Source of the DNA: Acholoe squamosa
Taxonomy: Eukaryota; Annelida; Polychaeta; Phyllodocida; Polynoidae
Direction: 5' to 3'
Length of the DNA: 64,000 nucleotides
Assembly: GCA_949317995.1 (NCBI GenBank)
Contig: OX439050.1
Location: 17,252,061 to 17,316,060, forward strand
In this document: one piece after another, positions 18,833 to 29,938 of the stretch
Position numbering within the stretch: the stretch's first letter is position 1
Layout: each line of letters starts with the position of its first letter
Program-made: the position numbers and the translations under genes
Notes under the pieces: model-generated
Told to the model about the DNA's origin: nothing
The model's input: only the letters and a program-made list of their open reading frames with translations
Database searches by the model: none

Positions 18833-18887
18833 TATGGCCTACGTCAGCCTTAGACTGCGTGACCCTGAGTAAGATCATAGACTGTTT

Positions 18888-19040
18888 AAGTCCTTGAAGG
18901 GTCGCCTACCAAGTCCTGCATTGATGCATGGTGCCCATTGGACAGTAGATGCATTGTATTGATTAGTACATCATGCCAACCTTTGGCAGTGTATAAACCT
19001 CAGGGGTATACAAATCTGAAGATGGGGTCAGCATGATGAG
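18888..19040. mobile_element. Diverged fragment of the TTAA-foldback family
   Basis: Reads CCTTGAAGGGTCGC, then TGCATTGATGCATGGTGCCCATTGG, then a CATCATGCCAACC block and GGTCAGCATGATG, in the order of the family but worn and without a right end. Confidence 0.4.
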
Positions 19041-19540
19041 TTTTGAGTTTTATTTGGTAAAGGGCAATAAGGTACAAAAAGCTGTCATTTGTTGATCTCT
19101 AAAGTAGGCACTGAAATACCTCCAGTGTGTGAGTCTGCTGCAGTAGAGGTGTGAAACTGTGATAAAGCTGAAACTGGGTAGTGTTAAACTCTCCTTTCTT
19201 TGCAAGCTTATTCTGAAGGTATTTACTGGAGGATCTTTACAAACAAGGGCTCATTTTAACAGGCTTTGCTAGACCTTTAAAATGAATATTTTTTGTACAA
19301 GGTTGAATGCAGGGAATTTTGCCTTTAACCCAATTGAAGTTCAACCAAAAGTTTAGAACCATTTTATGATGAGAAGATCACTGAGCACCTAAAAATAAAT
19401 GGTTCCCACCTGTTCTATGGATAAAAATTATCTAGAAAATGTCCAGCTTTTCTTTTTCTAAGGGGCTGCAGTATGTTTGACAGACCCTGCAAACTTTTTG
19501 GGCGAGATTATCTCTGGATATGTGTCCGAACCTCCCCATG

Positions 19541-20097
19541 TAAGGCACTTACCTATCAATTAAGACCTTATTGTATGCATTTTATATGGTGAGACATTGA
19601 TAGCTGTGATAAAAATAAGTTGTTTTGCTTTTTAAATGAAGTTTTTATGACAATTTAAATGGAAGTTATGATCATTCAAACATCCTGAGTCAAAGACGAT
19701 AGTCTGCCGTGGTTCTGTCAGAGCGCGCAGTTCAAGGGAAAAGATGACATAAAAAATTTGCTTTTACATTGTTTGATTATCATAAAATGTATCATTATTT
19801 ACATTCTTGCGGGTATATCTTACTTATCTGAAAAGAAAATTGCCCAAAATAATCCCTTTAGTGATCTAGGCTACCTTAGATTGATCTTGCTTGATCACAA
19901 AATTAGATCCAAATTAAACTCTTAACTATGGCAGAATTCTGGGTCTGATTTGGTACCTTTGACCAGTCATAATTCCACTTTAAATTGACAAAGAGACTTC
20001 ATTTAAAAAGCAAATCCACTTCTTTTCTCAAGATCTATCCATTGCTCACTAGATAAGTTTAATGGGATAAGGTCTTGAAAAACTAGGTAAGTGCCTA
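19541..20097. mobile_element. Long-arm foldback element
   Basis: The left arm 19541-19672 and the right arm 19966-20097 are imperfect reverse complements over about 130 bp. Shared blocks are AGGCACTTACCTA, AAGACCTTAT, TTTGCTTTTTAAATGAAGT and CAATTTAAA-GGAA-TATGA. The 290-bp centre has no ORF of note. Long arms with a short centre suggest a foldback-type non-autonomous DNA transposon. No target duplication is evident. Confidence 0.6.
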
Positions 20098-20099
20098 TC

Positions 20100-20849
20100 T
20101 AAAGGGATGTCTAAAGGGATGAACTGGACAAAAAGGGATGTCTAAAGGGGTGATCTGGACAATCTTAGAGATGTCCTTCCATAATTTTGAAATTGATGTA
20201 ACATGCCAGTATCATGAGTAGATCTGCCATGTGATTGACCAATTGGAATCTTCATATATATTGTCAGTCCTAGTTAACAAAGAAGCCAACATCTTTTACA
20301 CCCCTCCCCCAGTTTTATGCCTTATGTTGGGTATCCAGGGGTGTTGAATTGAGCTATAGGGGCCTATCTGAAAAATGGATGCGACTCGTACCCTAATTTC
20401 CTTAAACACAGATCCACAAGTTGCAAATTGCAGTTTATTTAGGGTCAACAAACTGATTCAACTTTGGTTTTGTATTGGGCATTTCTGTTTTAACCAATAA
20501 GTATGTTCCTCTCTCCCCATCCAACCCATCAAAAGATCGGTCAATACAGGCCAAGCTGCCATTAATTGTGCGTTAGGGTTCATGGGGTGCTCCATTCCAC
20601 CCCCTCATGCACTCATATTCTGGTAGGTATAAAACAGATAATGAGGCCGCACCTTTAGGTGTTGGAGATCCCCCCCCCCCCATCTTGTGGGTTTTTCTGT
20701 TGTTGTTTTTTTTTTGTCCAGCTTCAAATCTACTGAGGCCGAACTCGCCTTAACTGTCCTGACGATTCACAAATCAAATGTTTGCAAGAACTTCCAGGTG
20801 ACTCCCAATCAGCAACTTTTGAAGCATTGGGCCATGCTTGTCCATGCTT
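20100..20849. other. Non-coding stretch
   Basis: A short AAAGGGATGTCT direct repeat (20100-20160), a C-run near 20670 and a T-run near 20705. No exon is recognised. Confidence 0.35.
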
Positions 20850-20963
20850 GGCCCAACATAAGCCGACATTGGCCCAATATAAGCCGACATTGGCCCAATA
20901 TAAGCCCACATTGGCCCAATATAAGCCCACATTGGCCCAATATAAGCCCACATTGGCCCAATG
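20850..20963 (+). repeat. 21-bp tandem repeat, five units
   Basis: Five consecutive 21-bp units start at 20850, 20871, 20892, 20913 and 20934. Each begins GGCCCAA(C/T)ATAAGCC, and a partial sixth follows. The first two have CCGACATT and the rest CCCACATT. Because the period is a multiple of three, all frames stay open and give spurious repeat ORFs. Confidence 0.9.
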
Positions 20964-21755
20964 TCCCCTTGCTACCTGGGCTGTATCAAGTCAGAAATTG
21001 AACCTAATTGGCTTAAACTACTCTTAATATCAAAATTGAACCTGAGATACAAATAAAAACACCTGATGTGCCCATTTTTATTCTGTCATCTTTTTTATCA
21101 TCTTTTTTTTTTCTTTTGGCCTTCCATGACACCATACATCACCACAGGAGGACAGGATGGTGGTGTGTGGCCATGTCTGTAGATCTTTATATAACACCTT
21201 ATTGATGAGAGAAGTAAGGTCTATGTGTACAATGTGTGTTTCGGGTAACTACACTGTATGCGTGGCTCAGGCCCTTATGCCACAGGTCTATAACAAAAAA
21301 TTAAATAGAATATAATGAAATAAAAAAAGAAACGAAAAAACGACCGTTTCAGGTGACCTGGCCCTACCTAGAAAAATAGAGTCGACACTACAAATTGTTT
21401 TTCAGATTTGAGGGAAAAAAAGAGATTATTTTAGGCCATTTTTGGTGAGGTTCTACGTTGTCGGACGAGCTACATTATCGGTCGAGCTCATGTATTTTAC
21501 TTATTCCTTTGTTTGTCTTCTAAAATGTGAAAGCCTCTCTATAACTATATAATATTGAGTCTATTGCAATAAACAACGAAGTAGACCTAGTATATTTGCT
21601 CCTTGCTAGTATTTCTCGCTCTATCTTACCTGAAACGGAGCTCTTTCTTACTAGCCTTGTTGAATGAAGTTTTTGTTAAAAAATCCACAATAAGAAGATC
21701 CATTTGCCCCTTATGCTCAGCCCACCCCCAGCAGGTGGTTCCTTTCTATGTCTCC
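20964..21755. other. Non-coding stretch
   Basis: AT-rich sequence without a recognisable gene or bounded repeat. A GTCGGACGAGC…TCGGTCGAGC pair lies near 21460-21490. Confidence 0.3.
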
Positions 21756-21756
21756 C

Positions 21757-21965
21757 ATTAACCCCTTAAGGACCGCATGATGCCTCCAGGTGCCCTTTTG
21801 TCATCATGATGCACCAATGCAGTGCTGGTGAGACTGCTCGCACGCACTGCATCGTGATGACTCTTCGGGTATGCATCAATTGGATAATGACTGACATGAT
21901 ACATGAATGCAGACCTGGAGAGTAACTCGCCAGTGCTTCATTGAAGCATCCTGGTGCGTTAAGGT
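21757..21965. mobile_element. TTAA-foldback family copy, partial
   Basis: The left end TTAACCCCTTAAGGACCGCATGATG is followed by hairpin blocks (CATGATGCACCAATGCAGTGCTGGTGAG with GCACTGCATCGTGATGA; GATACATGAATGCAG with CACTTC-type pairing). The right end has decayed to TGCGTTAAGG. Confidence 0.6.
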
Positions 21966-23399
21966 AAATGCTCCACCCCTTGCTCGTGTGGTACTCACCA
22001 GGCTGTGACATTGTCATCCTACACCATGTCAGGCTTGTGTCGGAGGCTCTCAATTATCTACTATCATCTTGAATCAGTTTTATACCAAATAAAAACATTA
22101 AAAAGAGAGAAGAAAAAAAGAACAACAAGGTGTCATGTTATATGTGTGGCACCCTGTAGATCACCTGTAGAGGAGACCCCCCTCCATGCCTGTCTATTTG
22201 CACCTGTCTAGGACAATGCTTGAACAAAAAGAAACTTTAAAATAAAAAAGGAAAGGGAATTGATGGGACAAGTAAATTGGGACGACACCACCTATATTAC
22301 CCCAATTTCCAGAGGAAAGATTGGACAGAAGTGGACGCAAAAACTCAGTTGGCTGCATTCTTGCAACTTACACCCTGGGCATGTCCTGCCAATGTGTAAT
22401 TTAAAGAGATATTGCATACCCAGGGATTGCATACCATTAATTTCTTTCTCGTTTTCTTCTTTTTTTCCTTTGGCCTCGAATCCACACCTCACCTGTAGTT
22501 GCAGTTGCAGTACCCCCCCCCCCCCAGCTGCATCATCATCCTCACTCCAGCTACCTGGCTGAGGTAGAGTGGGTGTTTCTTCACAACTTTAACACTGTTC
22601 CCAGGTGTGAAAGTGTGGGCAAGTCTTTGTTCTACTGCTATTTTTTCCTCGTTTTTTGTTGTTTAAATCTAATTGGACAGCCAAACCTACATTATTGGCA
22701 CATATACAAATGGAAAAAAAGCTGAATGTCATCAATCTCTTTGGAGGGAGAATGTCTTTCTCAGATACAGGTTGTATATCTATTAATGACAAATATAGCT
22801 GTACACCATTTGTAAGCCTGACCTTTTTTTACACTAAGAACAGTATTCAAATAAGCACCTGTCTCGTATTCAAATAAGCACCTGTCTCATGTAAGAGCCG
22901 GGGTACAGTGGGCTGAAATCAATGAACGCCCGGGCACTTATACGGGCCACCACGGTATTTGAAAAGAGTACATTACTTTCTACCTTTATAATGAAAGTAA
23001 TCGATAATAATCAATAAAATAAAGTACAATGTCTCTGTGCATATTATATAAAGCATACTGTGAGCATGTATTATGTTGCATGTAGGGGGTCCAAAATCAA
23101 TATCCACATAGTACAACCTGATTGAACATTTACAAAGTTATCTCATGTTACATCTACTATTCAATAATAGTTACACTCATATTCAACTCATCCACTACTT
23201 GCTATAACACCACCTGGAGCCCTCATGAATAAAACTGAATATAATCCCCACCCATCTTCCTTATAACCATTTGAGACTTGCGCATCCACAGTATGTGCAT
23301 CTTTTTTTAATATGTTATACCAATCTATCGTCATGCTGCATAAAAGCTGCATGCTTTCCTGACTTGATTCACGCTGACCTTGAGACCTTTGTGGAGTAT
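21966..23399. other. Non-coding stretch
   Basis: A C-run at 22514-22527 and a 23-bp tandem duplication at 22842-22887 (GTATTCAAATAAGCACCTGTC twice). GCCGGGG/CGCCCGGGCACTTA text near 22890-22945 recurs in part near 35330 and 52750, so it is probably another short dispersed repeat. No exon seen. Confidence 0.3.
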
Positions 23400-23745
23400 G
23401 TTATATAAGGGCCCGTATGTGTCGGGGGACCCGCTACGTTTCTACCCGGTCTACGAACTTTGCCGACCGGGGGCCCCTTATGGTTCTAAAAATAGAAATC
23501 TAGAGATGGGGTTAAAACCATGATAACATACTCCAAGCTCTTATAGAATTTGAAAAAACGACAACCCTAATGATACTGTCCCTACGCCGTAGAACTAGTC
23601 TTGCCTTAGATTTCAAAAACAGTTATTTTGAATTTATTTTATTATTATTAATGTTATAAGCGGCTGGATATCTAAAGACGCATTGCGAGCTTGCTGTTCG
23701 TAGACCGGGTAGATTTCGTCAGCGCCCTATGTCGGGATACAAGAA
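23400..23745. mobile_element. MITE-like element with 17-bp perfect subterminal inverted repeat
   Basis: CTACCCGGTCTACGAAC (23442-23458) is exactly complementary to GTTCGTAGACCGGGTAG (23696-23712). The outer flanks continue to match imperfectly (GACCCGC-ACG… / …CGT-AGCGCCC). The core at 23520-23600 (CCATGATAACATACTCC … CCCTACGCCGTAGAAC) recurs at about 32950-33030. Confidence 0.6.
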
Positions 23746-24227
23746 TGCAGATATGGATGATTGACGCACCAGGCATGCATTCATGTATCATGACTATATA
23801 CCCTCTGCGTTAGGCTGAAGACTTTCTGATACAGGGTTGTAAAAATGGAGGTGACACGTTCTTCATTCAGTCTCTTTAATGCTAAATTTGACCCCCCCTC
23901 CAAGCCTAAATCCGCCCTTGAATCAGGTATAGTGTAGGTTCCCTATACTAGTCTTGCTTGAATCAAGAATAGTATGATAGTATGCAGGATACGTTACTTC
24001 ATATACTATTCTTGCTTGAATTCCCTTGAACATGAATATTCTTAGCCCTATCTTTTAATTAACAATTCATAGTGAGATCCCTTCTGGCTCCCACTGGAGC
24101 CCTGCATGGACATGATGAATTACTAGACAGTGCGGTATATAAAGGGTATATATAAATATAAGGTACAAACTGATAGCTGTAACAGATCCTACATCCACGT
24201 GGGGGATACCTGCAATATGAGTATGTA

Positions 24228-24290
24228 TGACGTAACGTGACGTCACACCCCGACACGTGGACGCTGACGTCAGCTGGTGTGATGACGTCA
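24228..24290. promoter_or_regulatory. Cluster of three CRE palindromes plus half-sites
   Basis: Perfect TGACGTCA occurs at 24238-24245, 24265-24272 and 24283-24290. There is a TGACGTAA at 24228, a CACGTG E-box at about 24253 and another CACGTG at about 24196. TATA-like sequences flank both sides (24135-24165 on the minus side, about 24300 on the plus side). CREB/ATF-type binding is the family inference; no transcript start is visible. Confidence 0.4.
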
Positions 24291-24722
24291 CAGAGGCGGA
24301 ATATATAGCACCAGAAATACTAAAGTAAAAAATATCATGATGCAAATGCTCATTTCATTTTGACAAAAAATGCAGGTACATGTTGTATATAGGTTGAGAA
24401 CATGGCAAAACAGAAAAACAAATCCTTCATCGTTGACCTATTGGTACGTTGGCACCTCGCTAGCAGTAGGTCATCAATTTGAGCCCCCCTCCCTACCAAC
24501 AACTCATGACCCTTCTTCACGGTGCATCATTGAAGCTCCAACTTGCTGATGCCTATATATGATGTATCATGCCGACTATTTGGGAGTGTATATAGGATGT
24601 TTGACTGCATCACTGGTGTGTTCCCCCAGCATGTCACCCTACCCCCCCCCCAAGTACTCCAGTGTAAACGTACAGGCAGGTGATGTACCTGAGTCCTGAA
24701 CACCTGTTTATGAGCTATGAGA

Positions 24723-24862
24723 TTAACCCTTTAAAGGCCGCTGATGCACGAGTGCATCATGCCCATTGGTCGTCATGATGCACCAATTAAGCACTTCATT
24801 GGAGCATCATGCTGACCAATGGGTATGATGCATTCCTGCATTAGCGGCCTTTAAAGGGTTAG
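24723..24862. mobile_element. TTAA-foldback family, short complete copy
   Basis: A clean example with only one internal hairpin (140 bp). TTAACCCTTTAAAGGCCGC at the left is mirrored by GCGGCCTTTAAAGGGTTA at the right. GATGCACGAGTGCATCATG pairs with the CATGATGCA…TGCATTA arm, and an internal CATGATGCACCAAT…ATTGGAGCATCATG stem is present. Confidence 0.85.
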
Positions 24863-24873
24863 GTCTGAGTTAA

Positions 24874-24935
24874 CCCTTTAAAGGCCGCATCGTTGTTTAA
24901 TGCATTGTGCCCAATGGTGGCTATGAAGCCTGCAA
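24874..24935. mobile_element. TTAA-foldback family, left-end fragment
   Basis: A second TTAACCCTTTAAAGGCCGCAT end lies only 12 bases after the preceding copy, followed by about 45 bases of family sequence and then unrelated DNA. Confidence 0.6.
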
Positions 24936-25687
24936 AAATCCTGACAAAAAAAAAATTCAAATCGTCAAGAAATTCCTACATGTTTGTGCTAATCTATGAC
25001 CAGAGTGGCACACTTTAGTTCCTGCAGCGCTTCGACGCCTCTGTCAAATCCTACGTGCATGATCTCCAGGGGTGTGTTTCATAACAGGCAACGATCTGCC
25101 CTTCATTTTCTGTCTCAAACGATCATCTATTGTACAATTTGTCCATCAGCATTATGTTACCAACTACACTATGATTGATTGTTAAAATGCATGAAATAAA
25201 TGTTATGTGGTTGAAACTATACTAGAAATATAACAAGTATATACACATGTACCCAAACCCTGTACAGTAATGCATATACCAGGGGAAACATATCCCGGAG
25301 CATGATCACATAGGGAAGGATCTTAGGGAGGTACCTCTGATGACAGTATGTATCTCTAGTAAGTTAGCCAAATAGTCAGTGAATATTCAGATCGTCAGTT
25401 ACATAGTGAAATAATCCTTTAAAATAAGCCCCTGAATGCAACCCGTGCTAGAAACGCATTCCTGATGGGTAAACCCTAAAAGGGGAGTGTGACTAGGTGA
25501 GTGCCCCTCCATCATCTTATCAAGGACATATCAAGGTCACACTCAGAGATCTGACGAGACAACTGGGTCATGTGACCCACCCTTGTGGCCGTAGTGAAGT
25601 GTGGTATACCTGTGGTAAGGTGTGGGGTGGGAACAGGTGGCTATCTCAGTATGGGCGGCACTATGGGCTATGGTGTCCTATGTCCTT
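24936..25687. other. Non-coding stretch
   Basis: No exon, RNA gene or bounded repeat recognised. Short ORFs only. Confidence 0.3.
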
Positions 25688-25852
25688 CACTTAAACCTGT
25701 AAAGGCATTTCACTTTAACCCTGTAAAGGCACTTCACTTTAACCCTGTAAAGGCACTTCACTTTAACCCTGTAAAGGCACTTCACTTAAACCCTGTAAAG
25801 GCACTTCACTTAAACCCTGTAAAGGCACTTCACTTAAACTTCTAAAGGCAGC
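25688..25852 (+). repeat. 24-bp tandem repeat, about seven units
   Basis: Units of the form CACTTTAACCCTGTAAAGGC + ACTT repeat at 25711, 25735, 25759, 25783 and 25807, with worn units at each end. TTAACCCTGTAAAGGC is close to the left end of the TTAA-foldback family (TTAACCCTTTAAAGGC), so the array probably grew from a family terminus. Confidence 0.85.
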
Positions 25853-26415
25853 ATTATGGCTCTATAAAAACAGATCAATACAACAAGAAAGAGTAATTTT
25901 CAGAGTAGTTAAAACTAACATTTATGCACTTTTCTGGGCTTAACCTAGCGAGAACGTGTGGATTCATTCATGTTCATGTCATGTGATGAACATTATTTGG
26001 AAGAATATTGTCCTGTGAACCTCTTGATAGAAGTTTAAGTTGTCTGCATGTGTGGATATTACAAGCAGTTTAATAATGCCAATACTCCACTAAAATTAAC
26101 CTAAACACAACTTTGTGGTACCTGAGGTGAGCTGTAGGATGGAAACAGCTGTCTATCTAGGATATGGAAAATGTATCCTATGTCCGTCACTTTACTCTTT
26201 AACGGCTGCAAGGTTCCTCCAAGTTCATATCCCTTTGTTTCACAGTCTGGTGAGGTTATACTCGTCAGCAGTATACATATACTTTTGTGCCATGACCATG
26301 CAGCATCAGTCTACTTGTGTTATTGTGATGAATGGATTGTAGATTAAATTGATGCGCACTTGCGACATTAGATGATACTCACTTATAATATTCATGCTGC
26401 TTGCTTGGTGTAATA
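25853..26415. other. Non-coding stretch
   Basis: Unremarkable AT-rich sequence. The 75-codon ORF at 26115-26342 has no family feature or splice context. Confidence 0.3.
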
Positions 26416-26740
26416 TTAGGAAGTGGTCATTATTTATCAACAGGGGGGTGGTGGATTTTTTTTGGGGGGGGGCGTAAAATTTTCAGACCCCTCCTGAGGG
26501 GGGCTGAAAAAAATTTGACCCCTCTTGAGGGGGGGCTAAAAAAATTCACCCTCTTTTTAGCAAAAAAGCCCGCACGCTACTATAGATCAAAGAGGCGAGA
26601 GAAAACTCTCCGCACCTCCGGTGCAGGGGGGGCGCAATAAATTTTGACTGCCGTCCAGGGGGGGGGGCGTAAAAGATTTCCGCGCGTCCGCGCGAAAACC
26701 CACCACCCCCCCTGTTGATAAATAATGACCACTCCCTTAA
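26416..26740. mobile_element. MITE with about 40-bp terminal inverted repeats
   Basis: The left end TTAGGAAGTGGTCATTATTT continues ATCAACAGGGGGGTGGTGG. The right end is the reverse complement (CCACCACCCCCCCTGTTGAT…AATGACCACTCCCTTAA). The interior is G-run-rich with an imperfect internal duplication (GACCCCTC-TGAGGGGGG twice). Confidence 0.75.
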
Positions 26741-26813
26741 GCGTCCGCGCGAAAACCCACCACCCCCCCCCCCCCTGTTGATAAATAATGACCACTCCCT
26801 TAAACATGTGTGG
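26741..26813. repeat. Direct duplication of the MITE right end
   Basis: The GCGTCCGCGCGAAAACCCACC … CACTCCCTTAA terminus at about 26684-26740 is repeated in the same orientation with a longer C-run. Confidence 0.75.
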
Positions 26814-28289
26814 TACTCTAGTCTATTACAACAACTTACCAATGGTTCTTCTGTGCACAGAGAAATATATACCTAGGGAGAAGCATAAAAAAATGACAAG
26901 TTCTGCTAGACTTAACCTGTCAGTCCTCCTGTTGACAACTTCAGTGTAGGAGAACAGCCATGATTACCTAAAGTTATCAATATAAAGTAATAATAAAGCA
27001 AATTCAAATCTGTTGGATCCAACTATAGTAGATGTAGTTTATTTCTTGCTGATCTCTAGAGGACCATATAGCGGTCCTATACCCTTCTATGAGCGGATGA
27101 TGGTGTATGGTTTCATCAAAGGGGACGCAGACTGTATAAATAGCCTGAATCAAGGCGATTACATCCAAATGGATAACCCTTATCCCTTTCAATTCTGACA
27201 CTATCTGCTCGATCAATCTTTTGAATAAAGCTATCCTAGTTTACATAACGATCTAGTTTCGTCTATGCTCGTGGTATCTCGGCGTCGGTGAGATCCCATC
27301 CAAAGTATTCAGTGGATAATTAGGAATCAAGCTGTGAATATTCTAGATACCCTAAAACCGTCATCATAAATAATTAAGCCCTAAATATCTAACTATAAAA
27401 CATGCAGTTTGATATGTATTTATGCTAGGTATCTAGTGAACATATTCAATTACCCGAACCTGAGCACAACATGGAATTTTATTTGTAACCTTGAGAATTA
27501 TCCAAGGACAGGATGGTTGAGAATTGGTTTCGATGTTTTTTGACCCTGTAAACCTCACTGTAAAAAATAACTGTTGAATCCACCAAGGATCCCTGTAAAA
27601 CTGAATAGTGAACCACCATAATTGTATAGAAGGGAATCAGTGGGGTTTTTACAGGAATCTCCAGGTGGCAGTGCATTGGTATACAAATGTACAAGGAATC
27701 TCTGCAAAAATGATGATGGATCTCTTTCAAAATTGGGACAAGGATTTTGTTGTTACTTTGACGACAGTTTTCACAGTGATATGTTAATTTAGACAATTGT
27801 TTACATTTACATCACTTTTCCCTCGTTCCTCTTTTGTATTTATGATTTTATTAAAAACTTTATAGAATTATGATTGTCAAACTTTAGAGGGGAGACTTTC
27901 CCTGTGACCCCTTCTGACATGGGTTAGACATGGGTGGGTAGTATATAACAATGGGCGATAATTAGAGGTCAGACGGGGCAGCAATAGGTAGATAATATAT
28001 AGGATGTAGACACGCACCTAGCAACCACCTCAAATATTAAAATGTGACATTGTGTCTCCTGTTGAGAAAGGAGGTGGAGGTTCATGTATGATGTCAGCAA
28101 TTTTATGTACCCGGTATATTCTTCAAGACCAAACTCGCTCTTTTCCTCTGATATCTTAAGCCGATACATTATGATAAAGGTAAGTGATATTGACCTGCAA
28201 TGATTTCTATTGGGAAAAACCTACTCCCGGAAACTCTCTGATTTGAAATCCTCTTTTCACTTTTCCTGTGGTCTGTAGTAGAGGTGAGT

Positions 28290-28290
<1 letters not shown>
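26814..28290. other. Non-coding stretch
   Basis: No convincing exon. The 61-codon ORF at 27013-27198 and its antisense partner show no family motif. Confidence 0.3.
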
Positions 28291-28361
<71 letters not shown>

Positions 28362-28490
28362 TAGACAGACAGAGACAGAGACAGAGACAGAGAGACAGAC
28401 AGAGACAGACAGACAGACAGAGACAGAGGGACACAGACAGACAGACAAAGACAGACAGACAGACAGAGAAAGAAAGAAAGAAAGAGAGAG
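28291..28490 (+). repeat. GA / GACA microsatellite
   Basis: About 60 bp of pure GA repeat followed by compound GACA, GAGACA and AAAG units up to about 28490. It yields artefactual Arg/Glu and Leu/Ser ORFs on the two strands. Confidence 0.97.
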
Positions 28491-28711
28491 TTGGGGAAAG
28501 GGGTGGGTAGAGTCACAGAGAGTCTGTTACAAGTGGTAGAAAACGTCGTTATTCGCCCATTGTGTGGCGGTTGGGGCACACACACAAGTAGGCGGCAGCT
28601 CGCGTGTGAGATGTGATTGTGAAATAAAGATAATGTATTACATTTTCATTGGTCCCCTCAGGCTGTTTGAACGCCTGGTGTATATAGCCGACCCTGCTCT
28701 ACTTTGGTACC

Positions 28712-29705
28712 CTGTAAGGGCATCATGATGCCTCCAGATTCTTGCTAACACTTTAAGGGTGGCATGATACCCGATGTTCTTGTTAACCCTTTTAAGAGTC
28801 GCATGATACCGAGGTTCTTGTTAACCCTTTAAGGGTCTCATGATACCGAGGTTCTTGTTAAACCTTTAAGGGGCGCCTGATACCCGAGGTTCTTGTTAAC
28901 ACTTTAAGGGTCTCATGATACCAAGGTTCTTGTTAAACCTTTAAGGGTCTCATGATACCAAGGTTCTTGTTAAACCTTTAAGGGCAGCATGATACCCGAG
29001 GTTCTTGTTAACATTTTAAGGGCAACATGATACCTGATGTTCTTGTTAACATTTTAAGGGGCGCCTGATACCCGAGGTTCTTGTTAACATTTTAAGGGCA
29101 ACATGATACCCGAGGTTCTTGTTAACACTTTAAGGGTCTCATGATACCAAGGTTCTTGTTAAACCTTTAAGGGCAGCATGATACCCGAGGTTCTTGTTAA
29201 CACTTTAAGGGTCTCATGATACCAAGGTTCTTGTTAAACCTTTAAGGGCAGCATGATACCCGAGGTTCTTGTTAACATTTTAAGGGCAACATGATACCTG
29301 ATGTTCTTGTTAACATTTTAAGGGCAGCATGATACCTGAGGTTCTTGTTAACATTTTAAGGGCAGCATGATACCTGAGGTTCTTGTTAACATTTTAAGGG
29401 CAACATGATACCCGAGGTTCTTGTTAACATTTTAAGGGTCTCATGATACCCGAGGTTCTTGTTAACATTTTAAGGGCAGCATGATACCCGAGGTTCTTGC
29501 TAACACTTTAAGGGCAGCATGATACCCGAGGTTCTTGTTAACATTTTAAGGGCAGCATGATACCCGAGGTTCTTGTTAACATTTTAAGGGCAGCATGATA
29601 CCCGAGGTTCTTGTTAACATTTTAAGGGCAGCATGATACCTGAGGTTCTTGTTAACACTTTAAGGCCAGCATGATACCCGAGGTTCTTGTTAACAATTTA
29701 AGGGC
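28712..29705 (+). repeat. 38-bp minisatellite, about 26 units
   Basis: Counted by the GGTTCTTG core, about 26 units follow one another at a 38-bp period. Each contains GATACCCGAGGTTCTTGTTA then AC-TTTAAGGG. The variable positions are CAGC, CAAC, TCTC or GCGCC after AAGGG, and CATTTT, CACTTT or ACCTTT after TTAA. A two-unit pattern (ACCTTT-CAGC then CACTTT-TCTC) recurs around 28880-28990 and 29110-29260, hinting at higher-order duplication. The unit matches the left end of the TTAA-foldback family, and the array runs straight into such a copy. Confidence 0.95.
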
Positions 29706-29938
29706 TGCTGATTCAGGAGTGCATCATGACCATTGGTCGGAATGATGCACCAAGGACATGATGCACTCATTGGAGCATCATACTAACCAGACGGGAGAGT
29801 ATCAACCCTGTAGAATGGGTGACACTGTGATGCATGAATGCAGCCCTGGCGAGGAACTCACCATGCAGGGCTGCATTTATGCATCATGACGACAAATGGG
29901 CTTGATGCATTAATGTATTAACAGCCCTTAAATGATTA
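29690..29938. mobile_element. TTAA-foldback family copy abutting the minisatellite
   Basis: TTTAAGGGCTGCTGATTCAG opens the copy and GCCCTTAAATGATTAA closes it. A hairpin GTGATGCATGAATGCAGCCCTGGCGAG / GCAGGGCTGCATTTATGCATCATG lies at 29828-29888, with a second CATGATGCAC…TGGAGCATCAT pair at 29730-29790. Worn family sequence continues to about 30130 and again at 30370-30550. Confidence 0.75.

Noticed and set aside
20687-21027. Repeat-peptide ORFs (His-Trp-Pro-Asn-Ile type)
   Set aside because: The 21-bp minisatellite has a period divisible by three, which creates them.
28169-28585. ORFs over the GA repeat (Leu/Ser-rich on minus, Arg/Glu-rich on plus)
   Set aside because: Pure translation of a microsatellite.
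28712-29705. CRISPR-like array
   Set aside because: Units are contiguous with no unique spacers and the context is eukaryotic; it is a minisatellite.
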